A DNA stretch of 28,676 bases from Sphingobacteriaceae bacterium UBA6709. Its GTDB lineage: Bacteria > Bacteroidota > Bacteroidia > Sphingobacteriales > Sphingobacteriaceae. Position 1 is the stretch's first letter. Every line of letters begins with the position of its first letter. Positions 16,984-24,689 of the stretch are shown piece by piece. The notes beneath the pieces were generated by a model. It was not told the origin of the DNA, searched no databases, and saw only the letters and a program-made list of their open reading frames with translations. Location: NCBI GenBank assembly GCA_002454425.1, contig DKIV01000008.1, forward strand, positions 180,798 to 209,473, read 5' to 3'. The translations under genes and the position numbers were made by a program.

Positions 16984-17546
16984 TGAGCTTGTATATTATT
17001 TTTTAATGTTTTATTGTCGGTAGGAACAAATTCCTGAGGCGCCGCCGGCGCTGGTGCCGGTACAGCGGGTGTAGACATACGGCGATATCTTCTGAATGGA
17101 CCATAGGACATGGTATCGCTTTTAAATCCCCGGTAAAGCGAGTCGCGACTATGATCGTTATAGTACAGCGAATCCTGATAACGTTTTTGCTCAACTACGG
17201 AACGCTCGCGATCTTGCTTGGCTGCAATGCCGCTCATCTCCTCCAGCTGAGCATTCACCTGATCATACAACGTTATCATCACGTCCGGGTGTCGGGTATA
17301 ATATTCGATGCTACGTCTGATAGACAAAGAATCTGTATTGTACTTCTTGTAAAGAGCCTGATAAATGACTTGCACCCGGCGACGTTCTACATCTGTATAA
17401 TGAACGTTAGCATAACCATCGGCGATATGCAGGTCGACCAGCACCTTGACCATCTCTTTTTCCTTAATGATACCTGACGGAACTTTGTCCGCGGAGCATG
17501 CCGCAAAAAAAATGATCAGAAAAAAAAACACCTGTAAGCTCTTCAT
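16980..17546 (-). CDS. DUF4296 lipoprotein
   Basis: The 188-residue protein has a lipoprotein signal: a hydrophobic stretch of Phe and Ile, then lipobox FFAAC with acylated C17. The conserved DUF4296 region follows (about 26-115, with MVKVLVDLHIADGYA). The tail is low-complexity, rich in Pro and Ala, then Asn/Gln. Function is unknown; the family is found almost only in Bacteroidota. The stop overlaps the mutS2 ATG (ATGA), and the start is 40 bp from the divergent YggS gene. The C-terminal tail looks disordered and may act as a spacer outside the membrane. Confidence 0.88.
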   Translation of the reverse strand: MKSLQVFFFLIIFFAACSADKVPSGIIKEKEMVKVLVDLHIADGYANVHYTDVERRRVQVIYQALYKKYNTDSLSIRRSIEYYTRHPDVMITLYDQVNAQLEEMSGIAAKQDRERSVVEQKRYQDSLYYNDHSRDSLYRGFKSDTMSYGPFRRYRRMSTPAVPAPAPAAPQEFVPTDNKTLKNNIQAQ

Positions 17547-17586
17547 TTAGTAATTTAGCCGTGAATTAGGCGTAAAAATACACATA

Positions 17587-18291
17587 ATGAGCATAGCAGC
17601 CAACTTGACTGAGTTAAAGAGTGAACTAGACAGCGTTAATATTAAATTGATTGCTGTATCGAAAACGAAACCCGACAGCGATATTATGGAAGCTTACGAG
17701 GCGGGTCAACGCATATTCGGAGAAAATCATGTTCAGGAACTCGCGGAGAAGCAGGAGCGCCTGCCAAAAGATATTCAATGGCACCTTCTGGGACATCTGC
17801 AAACAAACAAAGTAAAATACATCGCTCCTTTCATATCGCTTATTCAATCGGTAGACAGTTTAAAACTCCTAATGGAAATCGATAAGCATGCCGCAAAAAA
17901 CGAGCGTGTGATCGACTGCCTTTTACAGATTGATATTGCTGATGAGGATACAAAATTCGGACTGGGTTTTGACGAAGCAATCGACTTATTGCGTTCGCCG
18001 GAATTCAGCGCTATGAAAAATGTCCGCATTGTAGGCGTAATGGGCATAGCTACTAACGAAGCCGGAGAAAAACAGACCAGCGAGGAATTCTATGAATTGA
18101 AGACCTTGTTCTCTGGCCTCAAACAATCTTTTTTTGCAGATAAGGATTATTTCCGCGAAGTGTCTATGGGCATGTCGTCGGATTATAAGCTCGCGGTGCA
18201 GCAAGGAAGTACCATGGTGCGTATCGGTAGTACTATATTTGGAAAACGCGTAATTCCTCATTGGAAAAATACTGATCAAAAAGATGCTTAA
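17587..18291 (+). CDS. YggS/PROSC-family pyridoxal-phosphate homeostasis protein
   Basis: The 234-residue alanine-racemase-like TIM barrel has the PLP-binding lysine K26 in LIAVSKTKP. Other family motifs are FGENHVQEL, WHLLGHLQTNK, the phosphate-binding end SMGMSSDYKLA and VRIGSTIFG. Members have no known catalytic activity and buffer PLP, affecting amino-acid metabolism. This fits its place at the head of a four-gene run that includes aspartate kinase. The start lies only 40 bp from the divergent DUF4296 gene. Its last 8 bp overlap the GNAT start. Confidence 0.95.
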   Translation: MSIAANLTELKSELDSVNIKLIAVSKTKPDSDIMEAYEAGQRIFGENHVQELAEKQERLPKDIQWHLLGHLQTNKVKYIAPFISLIQSVDSLKLLMEIDKHAAKNERVIDCLLQIDIADEDTKFGLGFDEAIDLLRSPEFSAMKNVRIVGVMGIATNEAGEKQTSEEFYELKTLFSGLKQSFFADKDYFREVSMGMSSDYKLAVQQGSTMVRIGSTIFGKRVIPHWKNTDQKDA

Positions 18292-18760
18292 AATACGTGA
18301 GGCACTACGCCAGGATTGTCCGGCGATATTAGATCTGATAAAAGGACTGGCACTTTATGAGAAAGCTCCTGAAGAAGTAACTATCAGCTTGCAAGAGTTG
18401 GAAGACGCCGGATTTGGAAAAAATCCCGTGTGGCGGGCTTTTGTTGCTGAGAATGATACCGATATTGTTGGCTTCGCGTTATACTATGTACGTTTCTCGA
18501 CATGGAAAGGACAGCGCATGTATCTCGAGGATCTCTACATTCGCGAGGAATTTCGGGGACAGGGACTGGGAAAGCTGCTTTTTGACAGGTTGATTCAAGA
18601 AACAAAGGACAAAGGATTTAAGGGTATGGTATGGCAAGTGCTTGACTGGAACACTCCGGCCATAAATTTCTATAAAAAATATAAGGCGAGTTTTGACGCC
18701 GAATGGATAAACGTATCCATAGAAGCGGGGGAACTAGCGGCAATAACTAATAATGACTGA
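18284..18760 (+). CDS. GNAT acetyltransferase, SSAT/thialysine type
   Basis: The 158-residue single-domain GNAT has the acetyl-CoA pyrophosphate loop in REEFRGQGLGKLL and the family pattern YEKAPEEV, YLEDLYIREE and VLDWNTPAINFYKK. These together resemble eukaryotic SAT1/SAT2 (diamine or thialysine N-acetyltransferases). The likely substrate is a small amine or lysine analogue, but this is not proven by sequence. Its start overlaps the YggS stop by 8 bp, and its stop overlaps the aspartate kinase start by 8 bp. Confidence 0.88.
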   Translation: MLKIREALRQDCPAILDLIKGLALYEKAPEEVTISLQELEDAGFGKNPVWRAFVAENDTDIVGFALYYVRFSTWKGQRMYLEDLYIREEFRGQGLGKLLFDRLIQETKDKGFKGMVWQVLDWNTPAINFYKKYKASFDAEWINVSIEAGELAAITNND

Positions 18761-20015
18761 AGTATATAAATTTGGAGGAGCCTCTGTAAAGGATGCTAGC
18801 GGAGTAATAAATCTGGCATCTATTGTTGCCAAACGAAAGAATTCTTTACTGGTGGTAATTTCAGCGATGGGAAAAACTACCAATGCTCTGGAGGCTCTTA
18901 CAAGAGCTTATTTCTCCGGTGGCGATACGGAATCATTGCTCCAGCAGGTAAAAGATTATCACTATCAGCTAATGCTTGACCTATTTAAAACCGAAGATCA
19001 TCCGGTATTTGATGAGGTTAATAATTTATTCGTGGAAGTGGAATGGATTCTTGAGGATGAGCCTTTTGATTTTGATTATACATATGATCAGATTGTATCT
19101 ATTGGGGAGTTGCTGTCAACGAAGATCGTGAGCCACTATCTGAACTTTACAGGCATACAAAATCTATGGGCGGATGCCAGAAACTATATCCTCACCGACA
19201 ACACTTATCGTGAAGCGGGCGTACTTTGGGATAAGTCGACCCATCAGATTGAAAGTCATCTTTTGCCACAGCTGCAAAAGCAAATTGTCATTACTCAGGG
19301 ATTTATCGGTAATACCTCCGAAAACTTCACCACCACACTAGGACGCGAGGGCTCCGACTACTCAGCGGCAATATTCGCCTTTTGCCTGAAAGCCGGGGCG
19401 CTGACCATATGGAAGGATGTTCCGGGAGTATTAAACGCTGATCCTAAGTGGTTTGATAAAACTGAGCTCCTAAAACAGTTGAGCTATTATGATGCTATCG
19501 AACTAGCTTACTATGGAGCTACGATTATTCATCCAAAGACTATCAAACCTTTACAAAACGCGGGTATTCCCCTACGGGTAAAATCGTTTCTGGATCCGCA
19601 AAGTGAAGGCACGATCATCAGCAATGAAGACACTTCTGTAAAAGTGCCATCCTTTATATTCAAGGTAAATCAGGTGCTCCTTTCAGTAATGCCTAAAGAT
19701 TTTTCGTTCATCATCGAGGAGAACCTTAGTCAGATATTTGAAGCGCTGCACCAGCACCGCATAAAGGTAAATACGATGCTTAATTCGGCATTGAGCTTTT
19801 CAATCAGCTTTGATTATGACGCTGACAAGCTGGATCAGCTTCTCGCGGCATTGTCGGAAACCTACAAGGTAAAGTACAATACAGGGATGGAGCTCGTGAC
19901 GATACGTTATTACAATCAGGATACGCTGGATCGCGTGATTGAAAATAAGAAGGTATTACTGGAAGTGAAAAGCAGAAATACTTGTCAAATGGTAATGAAA
20001 AATAAGACGGCATGA
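18753..20015 (+). CDS. Aspartate kinase (monofunctional)
   Basis: Aspartate kinase phosphorylates aspartate, the first step to lysine, threonine, methionine and diaminopimelate. The 420-residue protein has the amino-acid kinase fold (1-280) and an ACT-type regulatory tail (about 300-420). Motifs: KFGGASVKD at 6-14 (Ala where many enzymes have Thr), VVISAMGKTTNAL, TTTLGREGSD at 193-202, IWKDVPGVLNADP and AYYGATIIHPKTI. It is not fused to homoserine dehydrogenase. The C-terminal ACT region is somewhat divergent, so feedback control cannot be predicted. It overlaps the GNAT gene by 8 bp and the methyltransferase gene by 4 bp. Confidence 0.95.
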   Translation: MTEVYKFGGASVKDASGVINLASIVAKRKNSLLVVISAMGKTTNALEALTRAYFSGGDTESLLQQVKDYHYQLMLDLFKTEDHPVFDEVNNLFVEVEWILEDEPFDFDYTYDQIVSIGELLSTKIVSHYLNFTGIQNLWADARNYILTDNTYREAGVLWDKSTHQIESHLLPQLQKQIVITQGFIGNTSENFTTTLGREGSDYSAAIFAFCLKAGALTIWKDVPGVLNADPKWFDKTELLKQLSYYDAIELAYYGATIIHPKTIKPLQNAGIPLRVKSFLDPQSEGTIISNEDTSVKVPSFIFKVNQVLLSVMPKDFSFIIEENLSQIFEALHQHRIKVNTMLNSALSFSISFDYDADKLDQLLAALSETYKVKYNTGMELVTIRYYNQDTLDRVIENKKVLLEVKSRNTCQMVMKNKTA

Positions 20016-21187
20016 ATCGCCTGATTACGGACACCATCGTGCAGGATTTTCTGACGGACCATCTTAACGATGACGTAAGTCTCATTGCCTTGCGAAAAAG
20101 TCCGTTTCCTGGAATCAGCGCTGCTGAGTTAGCCACCCAATTAGATGGAAAAAAGCGCGCGCTAAAGAAGCTTCCGCATTGGGCGCATACCACGGGAATT
20201 TATTATCCGCCGCGCTTAAATATGGAGCAGTGCTCCTCGGAGCTTTCTGCGGCCTATAAAGTTGAGCTTACGCAAGCAGGAACGCTGGCTGACCTTACTG
20301 GCGGCTTTGGCGTGGATAGCTTTGCATTTGCAAAGCGTATGGAGCACGTGGTGCATCTGGAGATGAATGAGGAGCTCTCCGCAATTGCCAATCACAACGC
20401 TTCAGTATTTGGTATTAACAACATCAGCTTCTTAAGTAGAGATTGTATCAGCTACTTAAAAGAAAAAAAGGAGACTTTTGAAAATATCTTCATTGACCCG
20501 GCACGTCGCGTTGAGAATAAAAAAGTATTCCTTTTACAAGATACCGTTCCCAATGTGATACAAAATCTGGATACTTTAAAAGCAAGCGCCACAAGACTAA
20601 TCATTAAAACTTCACCCCTTCTGGATATTCAGGCGGGACTGCAGGAGTTAGGCAGCGTAAGTGCGATACATGTTGTAAGCATAAAGAATGATTGTAAGGA
20701 ATTGTTGTGGGTCATAGATCAGCACGCCTCGGCATCGCCCAAAATTACATGCGCGATGCTTGACGCACAGCATACACGCCTATTTGAATTCTACGCGGAG
20801 GAGGAAGCAGAAGTGGTTTTAGACGGCTATTCGGAGGTATTGAATTACCTTTACGAACCTGATGTGGCCCTATTAAAAGCGGGTTGCTTTAAGCTACTCT
20901 GCCGTCGTTTCGGGGTGAAGAAGCTTCATCGAAACTCCCATTTATATACTTCGAACGAACGGATTGACGAGTTTCCGGGTCGTACGTTCCTCGTTAAAGG
21001 AACCCTCCCGTATGCCGAGGCCGTCCAACACATAAATAAACGTAAGGCAAATATTATAGCGAGAAATTTCCCGATGACAGTTGCGGAACTATCTAAAAAA
21101 CATAAGCTGGTAGAAGGCGGTAACGATTTCCTTTTGTTTAGCAGAATAGATAAGATGCTCTGCGTTATTGAGGCAACACGTCTTTAA
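20012..21187 (+). CDS. SAM-dependent methyltransferase with THUMP-like C-terminus
   Basis: The 391-residue protein has an N-terminal ferredoxin-like/helical part (about 1-80), then a Rossmann methyltransferase core with motif I DLTGGFG at 94-100 and an IDPAR motif at 161-165. The C-terminal half ends in a THUMP-like domain (about 315-390, with LHRNSHLYTS and FPGRTFLVKG). This matches the Porphyromonas PG_1098 type, known structurally but with uncertain substrate; a THUMP-like domain suggests RNA. It is the last gene of the overlapping run (ATGA overlap with aspartate kinase). The convergent cold-shock gene ends 49 bp away. Confidence 0.88.
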   Translation: MNRLITDTIVQDFLTDHLNDDVSLIALRKSPFPGISAAELATQLDGKKRALKKLPHWAHTTGIYYPPRLNMEQCSSELSAAYKVELTQAGTLADLTGGFGVDSFAFAKRMEHVVHLEMNEELSAIANHNASVFGINNISFLSRDCISYLKEKKETFENIFIDPARRVENKKVFLLQDTVPNVIQNLDTLKASATRLIIKTSPLLDIQAGLQELGSVSAIHVVSIKNDCKELLWVIDQHASASPKITCAMLDAQHTRLFEFYAEEEAEVVLDGYSEVLNYLYEPDVALLKAGCFKLLCRRFGVKKLHRNSHLYTSNERIDEFPGRTFLVKGTLPYAEAVQHINKRKANIIARNFPMTVAELSKKHKLVEGGNDFLLFSRIDKMLCVIEATRL

Positions 21188-21191
21188 ATGC

Positions 21192-21214
21192 AAAAAGCTC
21201 CATAAAGGAGCTTC
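21192..21214 (-). terminator. Terminator of the cold-shock gene
   Basis: On the minus strand AAGCTCC, a 5-nt loop and GGAGCTT form a perfect 7-bp stem whose 3' end runs into TTTTTG, 22 bp after the csp stop. On the plus strand no T-run follows, so the methyltransferase transcript may not stop here. Confidence 0.75.
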
Positions 21215-21235
21215 CTGTAATGATTAATTGGAATA

Positions 21236-21433
21236 CTATGCTTTACGAACGTTCACAGCTTGTGGTCCTTTACGACCTTCTGCAACTTCGAATAATACGT
21301 TATCATTATCATTGAGAGCATTTACGCCACCTTCAATATCTTTGAAGTGAACGAAAATATCTCTTCCGTCTTCCTGCACGATAAAACCATAACCTTTTTC
21401 GGCATTAAACCATTTAACTTTTCCAGCTTTCAT
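21236..21433 (-). CDS. Cold-shock-domain protein (CspA family)
   Basis: The 65-residue single cold-shock domain binds single-stranded RNA or DNA and melts RNA structure. RNP1 is KGYGFI and RNP2 is DIFVHF, with KVKWFN at the N-terminus as in CspA. I chose the ATG at 21433, which gives the canonical MKAGKVKWFN start; the longer frame to 21466 adds 11 residues from the leader. A -7 box about 95 bp upstream implies a leader of about 90 nt, in keeping with the regulated leaders of cold-shock mRNAs. Confidence 0.96.
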   Translation of the reverse strand: MKAGKVKWFNAEKGYGFIVQEDGRDIFVHFKDIEGGVNALNDNDNVLFEVAEGRKGPQAVNVRKA

Positions 21434-21487
21434 AAAAAAATAATTAATAAAATAAATCGTCGGCAATTCGAATTAACTGGAAAATAA

Positions 21488-21685
21488 ATGAACTTTATTA
21501 TTCAGGTAGTAGAAAAACGAGATTCATACAAACATAAAAAAAATACTGCACGTTCACCACGGACAGCGGCATTAATATTAAATTTAGCTAAACTTTATAA
21601 AACACCCGAGAATCCTGATTTATTATACTTCAAAATGCCACATTACGGCGAGCTTTGGCAGCAAGAATCGGATTCCGTTATCTAA
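21488..21685 (+). CDS. Possible small protein of 65 residues
   Basis: This is an ATG-initiated frame with a basic N-terminal half and an acidic end. It sits in an otherwise empty gap of about 400 bp between csp and the FadL gene. Codon choice is not unusual for the window. It overlaps the proposed csp leader and promoter in antisense, no family is recognised, and no terminator follows. I keep it as a low-confidence candidate. The rest of the gap (21686-21803) shows nothing beyond the FadL terminator. Confidence 0.25.
   Translation: MNFIIQVVEKRDSYKHKKNTARSPRTAALILNLAKLYKTPENPDLLYFKMPHYGELWQQESDSVI
21529..21536 (-). promoter_or_regulatory. Likely -7 box of the cold-shock gene
   Basis: The minus strand reads TATGTTTG, an exact TAnnTTTG match, in AT-rich DNA. 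Transcription would begin near 21523, leaving an AU-rich leader of about 90 nt before the csp ATG. That leader includes the palindrome AATTCGAATT at 21465-21474. No clear -33 box. Confidence 0.4.
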
Positions 21686-21803
21686 ACTAATTATACAATC
21701 TCAAATACGCAACACCCATAACGTAAAAACTCCCAAAATAAAGGCGTCTCCCACGTAAAACACATATGAAGAATTATCTAATTCATCAGCGGTGTAAACA
21801 AGG

Positions 21804-21838
21804 AAAAATAAAAAAGGCCGCATGGTTTACATGCAGCC
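21804..21838 (-). terminator. Terminator of the FadL-like gene
   Basis: On the minus strand GGCTGCATG pairs with CATGCGGCC (one G-U wobble) around a 5-nt loop. Six T residues and further T-rich sequence follow directly. It lies 26 bp past the stop. Confidence 0.88.
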
Positions 21839-21863
21839 CCTCTATTTAAAATATGAAATCTCC

Positions 21864-23378
21864 TTAGAACTTGAAGCCTACGGTAAGATAAACATTATCA
21901 AGTTTTCTTGTCACATCAGCAACCGGACTTGCGCTGGTGCTGTAGTTTAACTGATATGGATATACTGCCATATCCCGGGTCAGATGACTATAAGTGGCAT
22001 CAACATAAAACTTGTTAATGCGATAACCCAACCCTCCACTTACAATATTCGTAGCGCTTCCTACACCTTTCTGACCATTGCCCAGATAGCTATACCCGCC
22101 ACGTAGATAGAAGTTTTCACTTAATCGTCCTTCTGCCCCTACACGCGCGTTCACAGCACCTTTATGAGCGTCCTTAATGATGTTGTTATCAGCATCACTG
22201 CCGTCATATCCGGAAAGTCTCATTCCTCCGTAGTCAACATACTCAACATCAGCAGTGATGAAACCAAACGACTGGAATAAAGCCAAACCTCCGCTAACCT
22301 TAAGAGGGGTACGAAGGTTGTAGTTAAAGGTGTCGTAATTCTGACCATCATTATACCTGTCGCCATTCTGATAATCTGTAGACATGCCTATGCCGTAATT
22401 GTCAGTGATGGTATACCATGTGGGACTAGTGAAAGAGGCACCTATCTGAACAGTAGCCACTGGACGGTAAATCACCCCTAATTTGAGGTTAAATCCACTT
22501 CCAGTCATCTCCTGCCCTTCCATAAGCTTATTGGTATAAGCCTCTCCCCCGATAGTCTGACCGGAAGAGTTCTGTCTTTCTATGTCTTCACCGTCTTCCT
22601 GAAATATCCGGTCATATTTGTAGCGCAAGGTGGTAAAGCCAACACTTCCACCCACGTATAACTTGTTACTGTAATTTGCTCCCAACGCCAGGTTAAGTTC
22701 ATTCTGACCGCCAGAGCTTACCTGCGTATAGCGCTGTGTCGATCCTAACTTCGTTACCGGCGAATATTCATTTCCTGTTTGATTCTGCCCCGTTACATCA
22801 ATGAGAAAATGAGAGTAGGCCCAGGATCCAATAGGGTCATAGGCATTCTTGAGCTCATCTATCGTTCTTCCGTTATCATAAGCACGCTCAGCATACATAT
22901 CCGCAATGTTATTGTTAGGATTTATACCCTCAAACTGCAAACGATCATTAAAGTTGTTTGTGCGGTTCCAACCGATACCATAATTTACAGTAAGCAAACC
23001 TTTAGTTGCGTTACCTCCATAAATACGTTGGGGAACATTAAAAACCAGGGAAGCGTTATTGAAATTAACAGTATTCTTACTGCTCTGCAGACCTCCGTTA
23101 TTTGAACCGAAATAAGTAGCATCCATTTGAGAGCCACTGAAGTCAGGAGTTATACTAAACTCCGAAGAATTAAAGAAACCCAATCCTGCAGGGTTACCAT
23201 TGATCGAGCTTATGTCGCCGCCTAAGGCAGTGGAAGCATTACCTAACGCTTTGAACCTGGCAGAACCACCACGGTCGAAGTTTGAGAAACGAAATGCGTC
23301 CTGAGTTATATACTGGGCGGAAGCGGATTGTGACACAAAAAATCCTGCCACAAGTGCCATTGTAAGTTTAAATTTCAT
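21864..23378 (-). CDS. OmpP1/FadL/TodX-family outer-membrane transporter
   Basis: The 504-residue barrel has a signal peptide (cleavage likely after SASA, before QYITQD). The N-terminal hatch is typical of Bacteroidota FadL relatives: ARFKALGNASTALGGDISSINGNPAGLGFF. Many amphipathic strands follow, and the C-terminus ends in aromatic VYLTVGFKF. FadL proteins let long-chain fatty acids or other hydrophobic compounds cross the outer membrane; the substrate here is unknown. No fatty-acid degradation genes lie nearby. The gene is downstream of the Gly-rich lipoprotein gene on the same strand, but a hairpin separates them, so they are probably separate units. Confidence 0.88.
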   Translation of the reverse strand: MKFKLTMALVAGFFVSQSASAQYITQDAFRFSNFDRGGSARFKALGNASTALGGDISSINGNPAGLGFFNSSEFSITPDFSGSQMDATYFGSNNGGLQSSKNTVNFNNASLVFNVPQRIYGGNATKGLLTVNYGIGWNRTNNFNDRLQFEGINPNNNIADMYAERAYDNGRTIDELKNAYDPIGSWAYSHFLIDVTGQNQTGNEYSPVTKLGSTQRYTQVSSGGQNELNLALGANYSNKLYVGGSVGFTTLRYKYDRIFQEDGEDIERQNSSGQTIGGEAYTNKLMEGQEMTGSGFNLKLGVIYRPVATVQIGASFTSPTWYTITDNYGIGMSTDYQNGDRYNDGQNYDTFNYNLRTPLKVSGGLALFQSFGFITADVEYVDYGGMRLSGYDGSDADNNIIKDAHKGAVNARVGAEGRLSENFYLRGGYSYLGNGQKGVGSATNIVSGGLGYRINKFYVDATYSHLTRDMAVYPYQLNYSTSASPVADVTRKLDNVYLTVGFKF

Positions 23379-23421
23379 TGTGCTGAAAGCAATAAATTAC
23401 AGTTTATATAAAGTTTACCGG

Positions 23422-23461
23422 AAAACAGTCCGGAGCGTACTAAAGTGTAAGGCGCTCCGGA
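23422..23461 (-). terminator. Hairpin terminator of the Gly-rich lipoprotein gene
   Basis: TCCGGAGCG (23429-23437) pairs perfectly with CGCTCCGGA (23453-23461). On the minus strand the stem is followed by ctgttttcc, a short U-run. It starts 10 bp after the stop. Confidence 0.75.
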
Positions 23462-23471
23462 TAATTATTCG

Positions 23472-24377
23472 TTAACGACGACCTCTGCTTGAAGAGCCGC
23501 CTCCGGAATTTCCCCCGCCGCCAAAGCCGCCGCCGCCACCGTAGCCACCGCGATTTACCGGAGGTGAATAGCTTGGGCGCTCTGCTCTGGGAGCAGGTCT
23601 ATCCATAGATCTGTCTATAGAAGGACGTCGCGAAGGATCGTAAGACGGACGTTCTCTGCCAGTGCGTGTAGTATTGGAAGAGCGGCCATCTGTTGGATAA
23701 TATCTTCGGTTTCCGCTATTGATATAATTCGGATTTCCTACACCCATCGTAGGTCTCGCGCGATTCGGGCGCCCGCCGGCAAAGCCCCAACCCGGGCCCC
23801 ACATGCCTCCGCCCCAGCCGTAGCCATATCCTGGCCATCCCCAGCCGTAATACGAAACAGGACCCCAGAAGTTACCCCAGCCAGGATATCCGTAGCCGTA
23901 GAATCCCCATGGTGAATAAAAATTAGACCAGTATGGACGGCCCCAGCCGAAGCCAAGACCGATGCCTCCGCCCCAACCCATGCCCCAACCAACGTTGAAA
24001 CTGGTGTTCATTCCATAATTATAACCGTAATCAATCCATGGATCGTACATATAACTGTACCACCCATCATAATAACTTCGCGACGGATTGCCGTAGTTAA
24101 AACGATCTAAACGCGACGCGTAACCGTAGTCATAGTCGTAGTCTACACCGCTATCCTGATAATTGCCGTAATCGCCATCATTGCCGTAATCCGCCTGCCC
24201 ATATGATTGCCCGCCGTCACGATAATCCCGATCCATCATGACAGGGCGCTCCACCACAACAGCTTTCGCTTTACCACCATAAACGTCATCGTAGCTTTGT
24301 TGAGCCATTTGACTGGTGGAGCATGCTCCCAACAGTAAACCTGCTGACAACAGCGTTGGAATAATTAATCTTTTCAT
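23472..24377 (-). CDS. Gly/Tyr/Trp-rich low-complexity lipoprotein
   Basis: About 301 residues with no recognised domain. It starts with a lipoprotein signal (LLLGAC, acylated C19). Residues about 25-95 are acidic and rich in Asp, Tyr and Gly. Residues about 95-195 are an extreme Gly/Trp/Tyr/Phe/Pro stretch with short motifs such as GWGWPGYGYGWGGG. The tail, about 195-301, is basic (Arg/Ser/Pro) and ends in a run of Gly. It should be membrane-anchored and largely disordered or stacked. Function is unknown; an adhesive, matrix or phase-separating surface protein is a guess. ATG at 24377 (or 24383) is chosen because it starts the signal; the frame extends to a TTG at 24419. It is divergent from proS. 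Confidence 0.8.
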   Translation of the reverse strand: MKRLIIPTLLSAGLLLGACSTSQMAQQSYDDVYGGKAKAVVVERPVMMDRDYRDGGQSYGQADYGNDGDYGNYQDSGVDYDYDYGYASRLDRFNYGNPSRSYYDGWYSYMYDPWIDYGYNYGMNTSFNVGWGMGWGGGIGLGFGWGRPYWSNFYSPWGFYGYGYPGWGNFWGPVSYYGWGWPGYGYGWGGGMWGPGWGFAGGRPNRARPTMGVGNPNYINSGNRRYYPTDGRSSNTTRTGRERPSYDPSRRPSIDRSMDRPAPRAERPSYSPPVNRGGYGGGGGFGGGGNSGGGSSSRGRR

Positions 24378-24403
24378 CGCCATGTGTGTTTTCTCCAAAA
24401 ATC

Positions 24404-24434
24404 CTTTCAGTTTAGACAATTATATAACTGAAAG
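24404..24434 (-). promoter_or_regulatory. 9-bp inverted repeat in the lipoprotein leader
   Basis: CTTTCAGTT (24404-24412) and AACTGAAAG (24426-24434) are perfect inverted copies separated by 13 bp. Their centres are 22 bp apart, about two helical turns. The pair lies 27-57 bp upstream of the lipoprotein ATG, so it could be a dimeric operator or a 5'-leader hairpin. No other use is evident. Confidence 0.45.
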
Positions 24435-24689
24435 TTTAACCGAACAATAATAAATGTTTTAACCTCTATTTAGCTTAAGCAAACTATTTTTTTACAAAAA
24501 AAACGGTGGAATGGACTAACACATCAACCTATATAATTTAATTCATTAGTTATTCTTTTTAATTACCTGCAATATAAAAGCAGTGAGTTTAATTGAATGT
24601 TTTAAATTTGCTATCCCAAAACACGAGGTTTCTATTTACTTTGGCTGTTTTGTTGGCATAAATATACAAATTTAATCGCATATATAATT
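24435..24689. other. AT-rich divergent region upstream of proS
   Basis: About 255 bp of AT-rich sequence between the lipoprotein leader and proS, with no ORF worth naming. Two -7-like boxes for proS are visible: TAAATTTG at 24603-24610 (exact TAnnTTTG) and TACTTTGG at 24637-24644, like the box before the peroxiredoxin gene. Neither has a convincing -33 partner. A T-box is not expected in this phylum and I see none. Confidence 0.45.
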
